DNA from: Lithospermum erythrorhizon
Lineage: Eukaryota > Streptophyta > Magnoliopsida > Boraginales > Boraginaceae
Length of the DNA: 64,000 nucleotides
Direction: 5' to 3'
Assembly: GCA_019722365.1 (NCBI GenBank)
Contig: JADFUC010000658.1
Coordinates: forward strand, 1 to 64,000
The position numbers and the translations under genes are program-made. Under the pieces are notes generated by a model. That model worked only from the letters and a program-made list of their open reading frames with translations. It was not told the DNA's origin and ran no database searches. This document shows, piece by piece, positions 36,608 through 50,224 of this stretch. Position 1 is the first letter of the stretch. Each line of letters starts with the position of its first letter.

Positions 36608-39405
36608 TTAAAGAATACAACACCGCGACACCGCCCCCTTCTGATCCACTCTAGCATCTTCATTTCCTAGAAGAAATAAAACCAACATTACAATTTACGA
36701 ATTAGAACAGGTCGGACCATATGAGGACGGGGAAGTTGAGGCTAAACTGCAACATAAAATGTAACCTTCGGAAGGCTGAGTTAGTTTTCGGTTTTGGGGT
36801 GACATCATTTCTTTCTTCAACTGCATCAAAATATCCTCCATTGTGTACTCCCTTTTCCAACTTGCAAGCATGGATAATAGACTTGGTTCAACCTACAAAG
36901 TATAACTCCCATCAGATTGTTATTAATCATATTGAAACCATAAAATCAAATACTCCCTCCATCCCATAAAAATTGTCTAGTTTTAAATTTTTCAAAAATT
37001 TAAGAGATAACTAGTTAAAGTGATCTACCTCCAAAAATACATGCAGAAGTTGGTCAAATGCACAAGTTTTGGGAAATGAAAAGTGTGAAAGTAGACAATC
37101 TTCATGAGATGTAGGGAGTATAAAAGATCGGTTCATTACTTACCACACCGGTGTCCTGATTAACGCAACTAATGTTTATTCGGCTCTGGAACCTGACACT
37201 AGGTGGTTTATCAGGATACTCATTACCGCATAATAATTTCAACTGGTAGATGTTTCCTTCATGTACAGTCTGGCAAGAAGCACTTAACTATTATAATTCG
37301 CTGAAGATTCTATTTGGCAGAAAAAGCTAAATTTCAAATCTAGATAAAACAAAACCAAAGAAGATGAATGCGACAAACGAGTGCAGAAAATATATCTTCA
37401 ATAGGAACCTCTACATCCTAAGTCCTACCTATAGAAGCTGACTTAGAGAACAATTCAAATCCATCAGAAATTTAAACACCCAAGTACCAAACTAAGGACA
37501 TTCTGATAGAATTCCAGAAATAATAGCTATATACTTGACTCTTGTCTCTTCATGCTTTCCAGAACATGACATATTTAAGATCATGTTAGCGCCGAAGTGC
37601 AATAGTAGATATATTTCCAATTTCCAAATGACAGCAAAAAAGGAAAACATTTTAATACTCCGCTATTTTCATGTAAAAGAACTTTGACATAAATTCAGGG
37701 AAAGAGCATTCTAGGAGAACTAATAATGCAAGCTTATGAAAACTGGTTAAAAAATGCTAAATGAAGAAAAAAAATTAAAATTTAATAAGCTATACATCCA
37801 GAGCTACTCAAAATACAGCACGAAGTTGAGAAACGAACATTAGGAGGACCAATTATAGTTCCAGTCCAGGATTGCATCAACAGATCATCAGCATCATCCA
37901 TTCCATAACTGACGGTTCCATCTCCTATTCCCTTTTCACCTCTTTCAAGCTCCTCCAACAATCTGAAATTCCTTGGAACTATACACAAATGATATGTTTG
38001 CTTAGCCATGAAGTGTCATGCACATAGATAAAAATCATTCATATACACATTGAAAAGAAAGATGAGAAGAAGTCGCAAGAACTTGGTACATATAGCTCTG
38101 GCTTGGGAATAATCAAAGTCCAAACATTACAAGACTCATGAGTCATGAATAATTAATAACAATTATGAACAATCGGGAAAAGTAGGGGAAGGGCGAAGTG
38201 GGCAAATGAACAATCGAAGCATCATAAGTCTGAAGAGGCCCAGTGTCTCTGAATAGGCTCCCGCCAAAGAGGGGTAAGGGGAGCTAGGATTGTACACAAC
38301 CTTACTCCGGTGATAATAGAGAGGTTGTTTCCAAATTGACCAAAGATGAAGTGTAGAGACTATCTACTACTTGACAATAATTAAGAACCATAGTTAGTTT
38401 AATGACTATCAGAACAAAGAGGTTTAGGGTGAATGTTTTACTACTACAAAGTATAAAACAAGACACAATTGCTAAAACTCGAACAAATTCATCAACCCAT
38501 CGAACATACTTGAAATTTATTTATCAGGGTAACAAAGATAATCTTTTTGAGTTCCAAAACCTTCCAGTCCCGTCCGGTCAGCTCACTCTAAGCCGTTTCA
38601 GTCTTACGAACACTAAAATCAGTGACAGCTTAAACCTGATTCCCCCATAAATTGTTAACTAGATACGAGGACACCAATCTCAGTATTCCAACAGTATAGG
38701 TGTTACTCTACATAATAACTCAACTTTAACGACCACGTATATAACAATAATTCTAAAAAACTATTGAATCTCAAAACAAACATTTGTATTCTTTATATTT
38801 ACTAATTTCATAAATTGGGTAGGAAATCTTCAGAATCACTAAAAGCACTTTAGTTGATCATGAATATAAAAAGTACTTTATTAAGAGTAAAAAATGAAAA
38901 AATTAAGATAAAGTTGACTTGAAATCCTATATGATCAAGTAAGTTGAAACGAATGGAATAATAGTGAACATACAAAATAAAAAAGTTTCAAACTTTATTA
39001 CCAGGATCCACAATAGTATATTATAATGAATAATTATAAAATTCAAACAATAACCAAGTATATAACAATAACTCTAAACAAATCTTGAATCATATTATAC
39101 TGACTAGTATTCTTCATATTTACAATCCAAGTTCACTAACTTCACTGATTCACACCAAAAATCAAAAAATTAATCAAAAGATCATCACATATGAAGAAAA
39201 TACCAATATCTAATAATCTTGAAACATGAATTGAACATAAATATAAAAACCAACATAAAAAATGATAGAGTTCCAAACTTTAGTACCAAAATATTTCCAA
39301 AATAATAACTTGAAAGCTAAATAATAATCCAACAATATTTCCACAAGAAGAAAGTTTAAGGTTTTAAAGCTGACCAACAACTTTGGATGATCCTTCGGAG
39401 CCCAT
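36608..39405 (-). CDS. UEV1: Ubiquitin-conjugating enzyme E2 variant (UEV1/MMS2 family), five exons
   Basis: UEV proteins lack the E2 catalytic cysteine and pair with Ubc13 to build Lys63-linked ubiquitin chains, used in DNA damage tolerance and signalling. Exons on the minus strand: complement(join(36608..36666, 36766..36892, 37144..37269, 37839..37978, 39375..39405)), 160 residues; every intron has GT...AG ends and every junction keeps frame. Seen: [20 protein letters not shown] at the start (RNF holds the phenylalanine that contacts Ubc13), [46 protein letters not shown] and NRKLTQP. The last exon gives NEDAR...SRCCIL, a C-terminal CaaX-like box, as in the prenylated class of plant UEV1. 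If intron 4 is retained, the frame runs on to a stop at 36695-36697. Intron 3 holds a Stowaway MITE. The tiny 31-bp first exon is set by the matching phase and the family N terminus. Confidence 0.92.
36953..37118. mobile_element. Stowaway MITE in UEV1 intron 3
   Basis: A 166-bp element with ends CTCCCTCCATCCCATAAAA and (right, reverse complement) CTCCCTACATCTCATGAAG, flanked by TA (36951-36952, 37119-37120). Sub-terminal ATTGTC and GACAAT also pair. It makes up about two thirds of the 251-bp intron and leaves both splice sites intact. Confidence 0.85.
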
Positions 39406-39949
39406 ACTTTTGAGGTAAGATTAATTAATGTTGGGGTTTATTAAGGCATCAAAAGGGTTTAACCTTATCCTTACTATTTTAGAAAAATCAAGATTTGTTC
39501 ATTTGTTGAGGAAGTTTGGTTCTCTCACTTATGTCATCCACTTTTGTGCAGTGGATTATCCGAGCTAAAGAGTATTACCACACCCAAACTGTCGTACAAA
39601 GCGAAACGACTATTTCATGCCTCCCATCTGCAAAGTCAGTAATAGCGATGCTTTATTGCCAGAAAATCAAGTATTTCACTAAAAAAGTTTATTAATTCTA
39701 CAAATATGGTTGCCCGCATGCATTGTAAGAGAGAGTATTAAGGAGATACGAATTCGAAAGTAATCTTTTTTAATATTTTAGTAAAGTATTTTATCCACAT
39801 GACTTGAATCGCAATATCAAATATTTCCATACAATCACCTCGATACTTACTGCTACGGTAATATACTCCTTTAGGGTGTTTGTCACATGTTCATCGGGGG
39901 ATTTAGGAAGTTAAGATGTTATTTTGTTGGGGTGTGCGCATTAAATTCA
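39406..39949. other. Upstream flank of UEV1
   Basis: Presumably 5' UTR and promoter. No convincing TATA box or known operator could be assigned. Confidence 0.35.
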
Positions 39950-40235
39950 AAACCGTCCCCGAATCGAAAATAATCTGGAATTTTTAAACCGAACTGCGCA
40001 GGCCGGCTCTTTGTAGAACCTAATGTATTTGGGGATTCTACTAAATAACTTAAACGAACTGACATTAAATTTTTATGTAAACTTTCATTTATTATCTTTT
40101 TACATTCATGTATTTCAGATGCACATTTTAAGGAGAGAATTTAAATTTAACTTCGCTTACACAAGAATGAACAAAAGATATGCATGTAATATTAGGATAT
40201 TTGAAGTAATTAATTAAATCAATTTTGAAAATTTT
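39950..40235. repeat. Dispersed repeat, copy related to 27881-28380
   Basis: Shares AAACCGAACTG-type sequence and GCACATTTTAAGGAGAGAAT followed by TTTAACTTCGC with the 27.9 kb copy. Confidence 0.45.
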
Positions 40236-41644
40236 AGACATTGACATAAATTTTAGTTGATATTATATTATTATTGGACTAGTTTATTATAATGGAAAAG
40301 AATTGAAGCCCTTAAGAATATATAAAGCTCAAGCGGTAAAAATCGAAATGGAAAACTAAACCTATAATCCAACCCCCAATCCCCATAAACCCATATTGAA
40401 ATCACCCCGACCCCCTGTAACAAGAACCCACGAAACCAAACCTCCTAAAACAAAACCAAATCAGCCCGCCCCCACTTCATTTCGCACGCATCGCACCACC
40501 CACCACCATGAATCTAAGCTAGCACCCCCTATTCCATTGTTAATCGCGACCCTTTTCCCCCTTTTGTGAACACTTGTTTAAAAATTAACAATATGAATGT
40601 TAGGGTAAGCTTTAATTTTAATTTTTAATCGATTATATTTTTGTAGTTTTGTCTTAATCTTGTTGGCTAGATTAGTTAAATTGGGAGAATCTTATGAGTA
40701 TACTATTCGTACTAGTTATATGAGGTTTAATTATAGACTTAAATAATTAGAGTTTGATGGGTTAGGTCTATCGTTATTATCAATTATACTGAAAGGTATC
40801 AAAGTATCAAATATTGATTTAAGTATATCGGATGGTGGTTTGAATCGTAGGGTTATACTATAAGATAAATAGACGCTAATGAAAATAACGTGGTTAAGGT
40901 CATATTAATTTAAGGTGTTGTGAAGCTCAGATTAAATCAAATACTTACAAATGTTATTATTATTCTCTTGTGATTCGATGGATCGATCGGCACTTGATTA
41001 GGAGATTCGCATCAGTAAGATTCGCTATTCGAGGCGAAGGTTATACCCTATCTAGTTATTTTGATACTTAAAAATATATTTTTATAAAATTATGTTGTCA
41101 AATTATTTTTGAGAAAAAACGATACTTTTGAAAAATGTACTTTGAGTTATGATATCTTCTTTTAACTAGTACTATTATGTATGTTTTCCAAATTGGTCAA
41201 GCATGAAAATGATTTATGAAACGGGTAATTGCACAATATATTGAATTGTGCGTGATATGGGTACACATTGACGCGATGATTTGAATTGTTTTATATACTT
41301 CATACGGGCATTACTGACGCGATATTTTGAACTGCTTATATACTGATATAGGCACATGTATGGGATAAGCTTAATTACGCTTTGTGAAGACATTGGAATA
41401 TGAGTTGGCCTTATCATTATGACCCATTGTCAAAGGGAAATGTAGGATACTCCTGAAAATATTGTTCCGGAACTTCACGTATAGAAACGATAAACGGGAA
41501 AGCAAAGGACGTTGCCTCAATATATGAGGAGTCCTAGTCGCCCCACGGGTAGGGAGGAAATTCTACCACGATCTTTATTTGTCTATATTCTTAAACGGTA
41601 ATCTCGAGATAGACAAGTTATGTTTGAATAAAGGAAACAAGTTT
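40236..41644. other. Unclassified, possibly LTR-derived DNA
   Basis: A C-rich patch (40370-40560) is followed by AT-rich DNA, with no exon recognised. It is cut sharply by the copia LTR at 41645. It could be part of an older element, but no termini were found. Confidence 0.35.
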
Positions 41645-42623
41645 TGTCGAAATGTGAGATATTTGGAATAGTGTCCGCGAACAATCTTTGATTAAAGAAC
41701 CGATTTTACTCATTTAAGTTTAAGTTCGTATATATGCATTCGATTAGATCAGAATGTTCGTGATAGGATACTGAGCTCGATATCAGTTAAGGATAAGCCA
41801 TCGTCCGCCATAACCAATATACTAACATATAATGTTCGGTTAACATTTATTAGTATATGACTTTTGTCAATCGAGCCTAAGAGGTCATACACATACAACG
41901 AAAGCGAGTCATAATTTAATTATAACTTTCGGGGTTTAAAATGGAACTATATGAGAATATCGGGGCGATTTCCAATCGGGCTGAAATCACCCTAGGTTCG
42001 ACTATACGAGGAAGAGATAAGGGTTCCGTAATGTTCTTGCGTAGTATAATTCTAAAATATTCCACCTAGCCACTTTACGTGCCTTTATTTTACTTGATAA
42101 GTTATTAAGATTTTAGAATACCAACTACATATTCTAGTCGACTAAAAGCACTTTAAGGAGGTAGAGTTTTTGCTTAATCCTCCACAAAAGCCTAAAAGTG
42201 TGGATTTTGACGCATATAAAGACCACTTTTAGAAAAGAAACTTGCTCATTTACTTTTTGATATTCACTTTGTGAAAGGAAAAAAGCTCTATCTCCCTCGC
42301 TTTATATTCGGTCGACTAGTAATGTGAAGTGAAAACCTCTTTTGGTTTTTCTAAACCTCTTCCGTAGTTTCAATATTTTAAAGGAGTTCAGTAAATCACC
42401 CGTAGTGACTTTGTTCGCTTCGCTGCTGACAATCTGGGAGTAGTTTCGCTTTACGCCAAAGGGAGTCTTCGCCAATATTCCACCGCTATTTTCTAATTGT
42501 TATTCTTGGAAGAATCGTAATAATATATTTTATGTCTCATTAATTATTGTTTATAACAACTAGTGATCGCGGATTCGCATCCATCGTATCAGAAACATTA
42601 TTTATGCATTAGAAACACCAACA
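41645..42623 (+). repeat. Copia 5' LTR, plus strand
   Basis: 979 bp from TGTCGAAATGTGAG (decayed TGTTGGAAATATGAG) to AGAAACACCAACA. CATATAAAGACC at about 42214 matches the TATA region of 16757-17697. Confidence 0.85.
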
Positions 42624-44277
42624 GAGTATAAGAATCGAAAGCTACTAGATTGTATTTATGTAACTAATTTGATTCGAATTTATGTTCTAATATATATATT
42701 TTGCTTTATGTTAATCTTTTAACTTCGTTTATGAATGAATGTCACTCAAATATGATTATTAGTTAGCTCACAAATTAATATATCAATACTTCAGAATAAT
42801 TTTTCTCGATTAATCTGGTTGTGACGAATATTATTAAACAGTCGAACAGGCACTTAATTCATCATCACTGAAGGTGGAACGCAGAAAACACACGCCCACC
42901 ACCCCCAAGTGGCCGGGTGAACTCGAACTCTGTGTTTTAATCCCAGATTCTACTTTAATCTGCCGCCTTTCGCTCGCCCGCTTATCGCCTGGCCGGACTG
43001 CCTGCTAAGACGCTTGACATCGACAAATTGAATTGAAATTAATTTCATCTCGGACACTTATTAAATTTGATTTATTTATACCCTAATATTTCTCATTAAA
43101 TTAAAATTATTTTATTTAAAAACAAAAATAATTAATTGATCTAAATAAATAATTTTCAAATATTTAATTAGATATAAGTATAAAATTACTTGATAATTAA
43201 ATACTTATATATGACAAAATTCGGAGTTGAATTTTAATAAGCAATCGTTTATATTATCCGATAATTAAACAATAGTACATGTTATTCGATTGACGGATAC
43301 GTACTATTCAATTTACTATCCATGCTATACATGGCAAATATAATTTAGACAATTAATTTATTCATGTGTAATATATGTTGAGATATATTGATGGATGCCA
43401 CGAGATTTATGATATGACTTATTTGTATTTATGAAATACAACTTGTATAGTTTTGCCTAAATGAATGACATGTGAATTAATTATTTAACTGTTAATATAA
43501 TTAATTAAAAGATGGAGACCGACTAGAGCCTACCAACGGAAAAGTAGTTAACGAAGTTAAGAACTAGTATAAGTTTCTGTGATTTTTCTTACATAAGTCA
43601 TACCACGTATCCCAAGTGTTATATTTAGTCTTACGATTTATGTGGATATAAATTTAACTTGATAAAATGTATTGCCTACAATAATCGTAGTATTACTAAG
43701 TATAACTAATTCCACCATTAAGTTATAATAGTCACACCAACTCTAAAGTCGGGTGTTGGCCTTAGGCGGGCGGACATGTTAGTATGATGCACGCTTCGCC
43801 TCGACGCTTCTCTCGACGGGATAACCAACGATTCCTAAGTCATGCTTAGGCTTCGAATCATCCATTCCGAATTGTTATCGTAGTCTTGTTGCATATAGGC
43901 ATGATGTCAAGACATCGACTGCGGACAAAAGACGCCACTAATATAGTCATGTCGAACTTTTTTAGTGACACCATGATTATGTTAATCATAATTAGCGATG
44001 TATCACCTACCCATACGATCGAGATTCGACTGTGAGTCTCGGGTATACTTTGCATTTTCAGTGGATTGTGTGAATGGGCATTTATGTTCTATTATTTTGT
44101 ATTAGAACATTCTCATAAACTAAAACCGACTATTGTTTGCTTTACGCATCTTTGTGAAGTCAAAATGACCTCCAACACTAATAACTCGTAAACTTTCCTC
44201 GACCAAGATTGGAAAATGAAAACTAAATGGCATTAACTTCCTAGATTGGGCTAGGAACTTGAGAATAGTTCTCAAGT
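42624..44277 (+). other. Copia 5' leader region
   Basis: AT-rich leader parallel to the reverse of 23421-26833 without the Mutator-like insertion. No primer site remains readable after 42623. No intact frame. Confidence 0.5.
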
Positions 44278-45000
44278 ATGAAAGAACCGAATACTAACCG
44301 AGAAGCTTTCTTTCTCCTGCAACTCAAGAACGGACGAGGAAGTTTGGCTTTCTTATCAACAACATGCGATGACGCCATCGATGTCCAATGGGTAAATGTC
44401 AGTAAACACGAAGTCAATCTTCATATTCAATTCAGAAATATCAACGCTAAAAGACGCTTCTCTAAAACTAAAGCCATTCCAAAAGCGGCACGCAGCGAGA
44501 AAGTACTAATAATCGCTTGTGCCCTCATTGATTGTGTTTGCAACGGACAACACGCGAGTCCCCATGTCATAAAAATGATACAACAGTGCTCGACTCGCCT
44601 CGGCTCGCTTTGTCTCGGTGGAACGGTAGGACATCATCTCAAGTCGCCACCACTCATTTAGCAATTTTAATGAACTTTAACATGCATCCGTCTACACTAC
44701 ATCTGAGCTACGATATCAATACACGCCGAAGAACCTTAAAAAATGGCAAACCGCTAACTCGTTTCCGATGGTACAAAATATTAATAATATAAAAGAAAGC
44801 GACAGCTGTGAGTTGCAAATAAGTCAACCACTACAACCTCAAGTCATCCACAGAAGGATGGAATGATAAATATCATCATCAGAGGGTTATAGGCACCGAA
44901 AGGAACTGTAGCAAGATTTCGCGTAAAAATAAAGAATGGAACCGTACCATTCCGCCTACGTATTTACGTTATTACTCTAGAAATTTCTTTACTCGATTAA
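44278..45000 (+). pseudogene. Copia gag remnant
   Basis: The open stretch 44278-44661 ends in ALIDCVCNGQHASPHVIKMI, matching the gag 'SPHVIKM' block. A second frame holds ILMNFNMH (about 44665). The zinc-knuckle region near 44860-44910 reads YHH...ERNC and has lost the cysteine pattern. Confidence 0.75.
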
Positions 45001-46209
45001 TTTGGGTGTTAGACACCGGGTTTGTACTATATTTATGTTTAAATATGCGCCATCGAGAATAACGGCCTGAGAAAAAGTGTTGAGTTAAGCGGTCGGTACG
45101 GATCAAAAGCCATGCAACTTACACCAGTCTACTAAATTAGTATTACCTATGGATTTAACCATTGTTCAATGTTTACTTTGTACTTGCTTTGGCGTAAATA
45201 TTATTTCCATTCTCGCTTAATCCTTGATAGCTTTTCAATTTCACTAAATGTCAATGTTCCTTCATTTCTCAAGATGGAATAATTTATAATCGCTACGATA
45301 GAAAAAATGGTCTATAATGCCTTAGACACACAAAACAAGAGACCTATAACGTGAATAAAAAGGAGGAAACCGAATGAGTTGAATCCAACATACTTGTGGC
45401 ACTATTGTGCTTGTCACATTAATGGCTAAACGATGAAGACTTGAGTGCATTTATTACTCTCAGCTTGAATGAATTTGAAGTCATTCGACACATGCAAATC
45501 ATGCTGATGGGTAAGATGACCAAGTCGTCTTCATTAGATAAAGACAAACTAGGACCCAATCCGACAGCTTCATTAGATACCTTAAGGAAACTCGCTGGGT
45601 ATTACTTTATCGAAAAGCGAGAACAAAATCTCTGTTGCTCGTACTAGTGTCTTCCTTGAAAATGAATTCATGAACAAAAGAATCAGGGAAAATGATCTTA
45701 AACTTGTTCAAGAACAAGAAAAGGTTACACGCATCCGAATCTCCTCAGAGGCGGATCATTCATACATAGAAAGAGTTCCACTCGATCCACGCGAACCTGC
45801 AGAAGAAACCTCCCCGGTATTCAACAACCCCTAAGATCTAAAAGAACTGCCAAGAACCGTATAGATAGTAAAGCCATAGTTGAAATGACGCAGCCTTCTT
45901 CATAACAAGCAATGAGAGGGAAGCGGGATCGCCGATGAATGGCTTTTAGCCATGAACTGAGATAGACTCAATGTACCTAAGTAACGGCAATAATATTCAT
46001 CAACTTACCTTGAAAGTACCCATCGAATGTAAACTGGGTGTTTAAATATAAACCGATAAGGATGGAAAAATCCATGTTTATAAGGCTAGACTAGTAGCCA
46101 AAAGTTTCATGTATCTGCTGAATTGATTACGATGAAACCTTCTCACTGTACAAATATAAGTTTAAATCTATTCGATTTTCTCACTATTGATGCATATTAC
46201 GATTACGAA
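45001..46209 (+). pseudogene. Copia protease/integrase leftovers and RT start
   Basis: The integrase core is largely missing compared with 21477-22260, so an internal deletion is likely. From about 45640 the linker and RT start are recognisable: VFLENEF (about 45650), KARLVAK (about 46085) and DYDETFS (about 46128). It stops at 46209, where the LTR is inserted. Confidence 0.65.
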
Positions 46210-48781
46210 TGTAATAACCTGTTCTGCTAATTTAAGGATAATATTAATTGTGAAAATTTATTTGAGCCGAATTACATTTATAATTTGGGTGTAGTAATAA
46301 TGGAGATAACTGAAAGCATGATCTTTAAGTCGCCTGGGATGGACTCGATTCGCTTGATTTTGCACAAACTCCTGCAAGGATTTTCAGACTAAGAGTTAAG
46401 TAACCAACATCTCATCCTTATCTTCATAACACCAAACACAAAATCTTCTTCATCTTTGAGAGCTTGGCTGCATCCCCTGTGAGTACCAACAACAAAATTT
46501 TTTCTTCCATTTCTTCACTTGTCATACAGCATCCTCAAGCTTATTTATTAAGGCTTCCTATCATCTTCCCAACAAATTTGCAAGCAAGATGTAGCTTTAG
46601 TTGATTTCTGTAACGGTTAACTTTTGGTTGACTTTTTGACATAACTCAATTTTTATGATGATTCTAAGTTTGTCGTTGGTTCTAAGGGATGTATATGGGG
46701 TTGGCGAATTCAGCATTTGTAGGTCGTTTGAGGATGTTATGGTCAAGTTGACTTTTCAGGTTTTAATGATTCTTTTGTTGATATTTTATAAGACTTTAAA
46801 TGTGTAGGTAGTTTAATTGGGACCTTATTGTAGTTACTGTGGAGCTTAAAATGGTGATTTAAAAATTTATTAAAAGCTGAAAGTTGTACAAAAAAGATTA
46901 CTTGTAAGTGTTTGTTATAATTGATATTTCGAGATATATTGTTAATTAATAATTGGTGGTTAACTAGAATGACTTATAAGTCGATATTTAAATGTTAAAG
47001 TAATAAGGTGGAAATTAGCTGGGAACCGATTGTCAGCATTCCACGTTATTTTGTTGTTTTATCCGCTATTTTAGACCTTTTTGTAGAAATCATTCCACTA
47101 AGAAAGTTGGTCAGGTATCTTATAGAACGCAAGTATAGTAGTAGATTTTGATTATACATTCTGGGATTTTGTTAGCGCCGATCGAAAGTGGGCAAAGCAT
47201 CGTGATTGTCATGTAAGGTTTTTAGAAAATAGAAAGCAGATTTCATCTCTACGGGCGCTTACTTACTTTATTTACTTTAAATTGTGTGAACATGTTTACG
47301 CGGTATGATTATGTGAGAATGGTATACACAAGTATCGTGGTACGACACAGAAACGGTATATGTAATCGTTGTATGATTATGATTCATTCAGGCAGCCATA
47401 ATATGATTACGCGATCAGATTACGTGGAGTCAAGATTTGTCGGTAAGTAATAGCCGAACTCCCAACTTATGTTCTTGTGTTCCTGCGGGGCCTTGTCGGC
47501 ATTTCGATTCTGTGGCCTTGTCGGCATCGTTGTATTTCTGCAGTCTCTGCTTCTGGCACTTATGTATTTCTCGTATTCTGGCTCATGTCATGATTGATTT
47601 ATGATTGTGAGATGTTTTAGCCGTGGTTGGATATTGTTTGGAGTAGAGTAGTTGGTTACTGTGGTTGTTGGGTTGAGCAGCGACTTTGAGGTGACTCGGT
47701 ATCGTGGATTCGATCCTAAGCCAATGACAGGTTGTTAATTTCTTCCTCAAGGGACGCGTGACGCTATTGGCCTTATACTGCATAAGTGCATGCAGATCTA
47801 TTATCACTTTGCTATGTGTGCATTGTCGGTGTTTGGCCTTTATACTTTATGGGTGGGGATCATATCACTTTGCTATCTCGTGACAGCCGCGCTGGGCCTT
47901 ATACTTGGTATAAGTGCATGAGATCTATTATCACTTTGCTGCAAGTATTGTTGATGCTGGCCTTATACTACGGTATAAGTGCGTTGTTTATTAGCTGACA
48001 TCCATCTCGCAGTAGACGACCGAAAGTATACGCGCATTGGCGGTATAGTCATGTAGACAATATAGATGTAAGGCGGTTTACTGTAGCTATAGTCGTTTGC
48101 CGAGTTCTGTGATTTCATGCTGGGTGATTGTGTGCTTTATTGAGAACTTCTATTATATCTTAACATGTTATGCCCGAGACCTCTTTTTGGAATCTATTGT
48201 ATGACCTTTAATAGTAAATTCCGATATATACGTATTTTATTCATATTGACTATTATAATATCAGTTCTGCCTGTATGGGAAGTTCACCAATGGTTATATT
48301 ACTAAGTCAGCGGCTATACCCTTTTCGCTTTTAAGCGGCATTTCATTTGTTTCTGTGTCGACAGTATACAGCCTGCAAAGGCTCGTCGGAGAGTTTTGCT
48401 CGAAGCGGCTGGGATGAAAGACGGGTATCGGTGATCCTCACGCCTCATTTGACGTTGTCAACTGCTGATTGTTGTACTTTATTTTCAAACTTTAGCCTTG
48501 TCGGCAATTATTTTTGTATTCGTGGATACAAGATTTACTCTCAAAATTGCCTAAGATTAATAAGTTATTTGGGGATACGTCATATATATATATACGAGTT
48601 GGTCACAGATATCACCCATGGATTGTAAATTCCCAAAACCGCTTTGTTTGAGAATCTTAATGAAATCACAATTTTGATGAAATCTAGTTGTGCTTTAAAT
48701 TGAGTCGCCCATCGGCTCGTGACCTTGCCCGGATCATAATGACTCTCACCGTGGAGGCCAATTGGGCGTGGTCGTTGCTAC
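46210..48781 (+). repeat. Family-G solo LTR inserted in copia RT
   Basis: Starts TGTAATAACCTG and ends near GGTCGTTGCTACT, the worn equivalent of GGGTCGCTACA. It includes the hairpin repeats (47765-47990). The host RT sequence reads YDYE just left and IWQMNVK just right (about 48785), residues that are adjacent in copia RT, so insertion was precise. Flanks ACGAA and about TTAAA could be a degraded 5-bp duplication. About 0.9 kb shorter than the copy at 2869-6311. Confidence 0.75.
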
Positions 48782-48784
48782 TTA

Positions 48785-49760
48785 AATAATGGCAGATGAA
48801 TGTAAAATGCACTGCATGACGTAACCTCCCGGTTTAAGGTTCAAAGACTAAGAAATGCAAAGCATGTGACCATTTATGGACCGTTAAAGATTCGAAAGTT
48901 GGAATCTTCACGCAACTAAAAGCTTTATCTTTGCTAGAAACCAGTTATTCTACAGACAGTTGTTGGAGCCATATTGCATTTGTGGTCCCCGGCATGTAGA
49001 TCGACATACTTACCCATTGAAAACTTATCAACGCTGATCAGCCAGCACAATGCTTGTGCAAATATTTCTCAATGAAGGACCCAGAGAGCCCAATACATTC
49101 TCGAATCAAACATATAGGAATCAGGCAGAAGTCATTGACTGCAATTACCTCATACTGATGTTTCTACATAGACCACATGGAGGGCTCCAAGAAGGGTAAT
49201 CTTCCCATGGACATGCCTGATAGTAACACTGCAAACCTAGACTAATGCGCACAGTAAGGTTCCATATGCCTCGCATGATCCATCATGCATTTCATGTCAT
49301 GTACATGACCGCATCGCTTTCATCTTGAGTAATGTCGTTACCAATCATGTCCGTGAAGCACATTCACGTCATAGCTATCCTGGGCAAGTACTTGCACGGA
49401 TCAGGATGAGCTATCGGGCAAGTTACACCGAGCGCCAAACCGACAAAGATGATTCAAGATCACTGCGTATTTTGCCTCGAACGGTGAGCAAGCACTATGC
49501 AATTCAGCAAGCAAGACATCGCGTCGACTCAACGTAAGCCGAAAGAGATCGCAAAGACGAAAGCCTAAGCAAGCCCAAGGAACTTAGTAAGACTTCAGCA
49601 TCGAGAATCCAATACAACTATTATGCGACAATACTGGTGTAATTGCTCAAGCTAAGGAATCAAGAGCACATCACCGATCCAAGCATGTTCTCAGGAAATA
49701 CCATCTCTCATTCCTAGACATAGCCGAAAAAGAGGAGATGAAGGTAAAGTAGACGTATCT
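48785..49760 (+). pseudogene. Copia RT-RNase H remnant
   Basis: Resumes with WQMNVK, then SHIAFVV (about 48965). The YVDD site is destroyed. RNase H keeps YTERQTDKDDSRS (about 49420) and, in another frame, AQAKESRAHHRSKHVLRKYH (about 49650). Multiple stops. Confidence 0.8.
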
Positions 49761-50224
49761 ATAATTTAGTGCACTCCCTAACTAAACCCCTAAATAAATC
49801 AAACATGATATACATGTACAATCGGATATAAAATGTACGTGAATGGTGATAGTTTTAGGGAGCCTATTTGGCAATGTGTCAATTATCAAGATAATGTATG
49901 AATTTCTAGCTTCTAAATTCATTGGATACATTCACCTTGTCTATATATTTGTATATATGTATATCTTTGCATATATATGTATACTTCATTGCCCAAGCAA
50001 TGATACTTGATTTCACCGGCAATTTAAAGTCTCAAGCAATGATATTGATTCTCTACATCAAATTTAAAGTTCTCTAGAGAGGTCTTCGGATACATGATCT
50101 GAACAAGAGATCCTTCAAGCCTATATGTAACAACGTAGATCGCCGTCCCTAGTTAGGTTTTCACTGATTGGAATCGAACACCAAAAGACTAGCGTGTGAT
50201 TGGATGAGAAATGAGTGTACTCTA

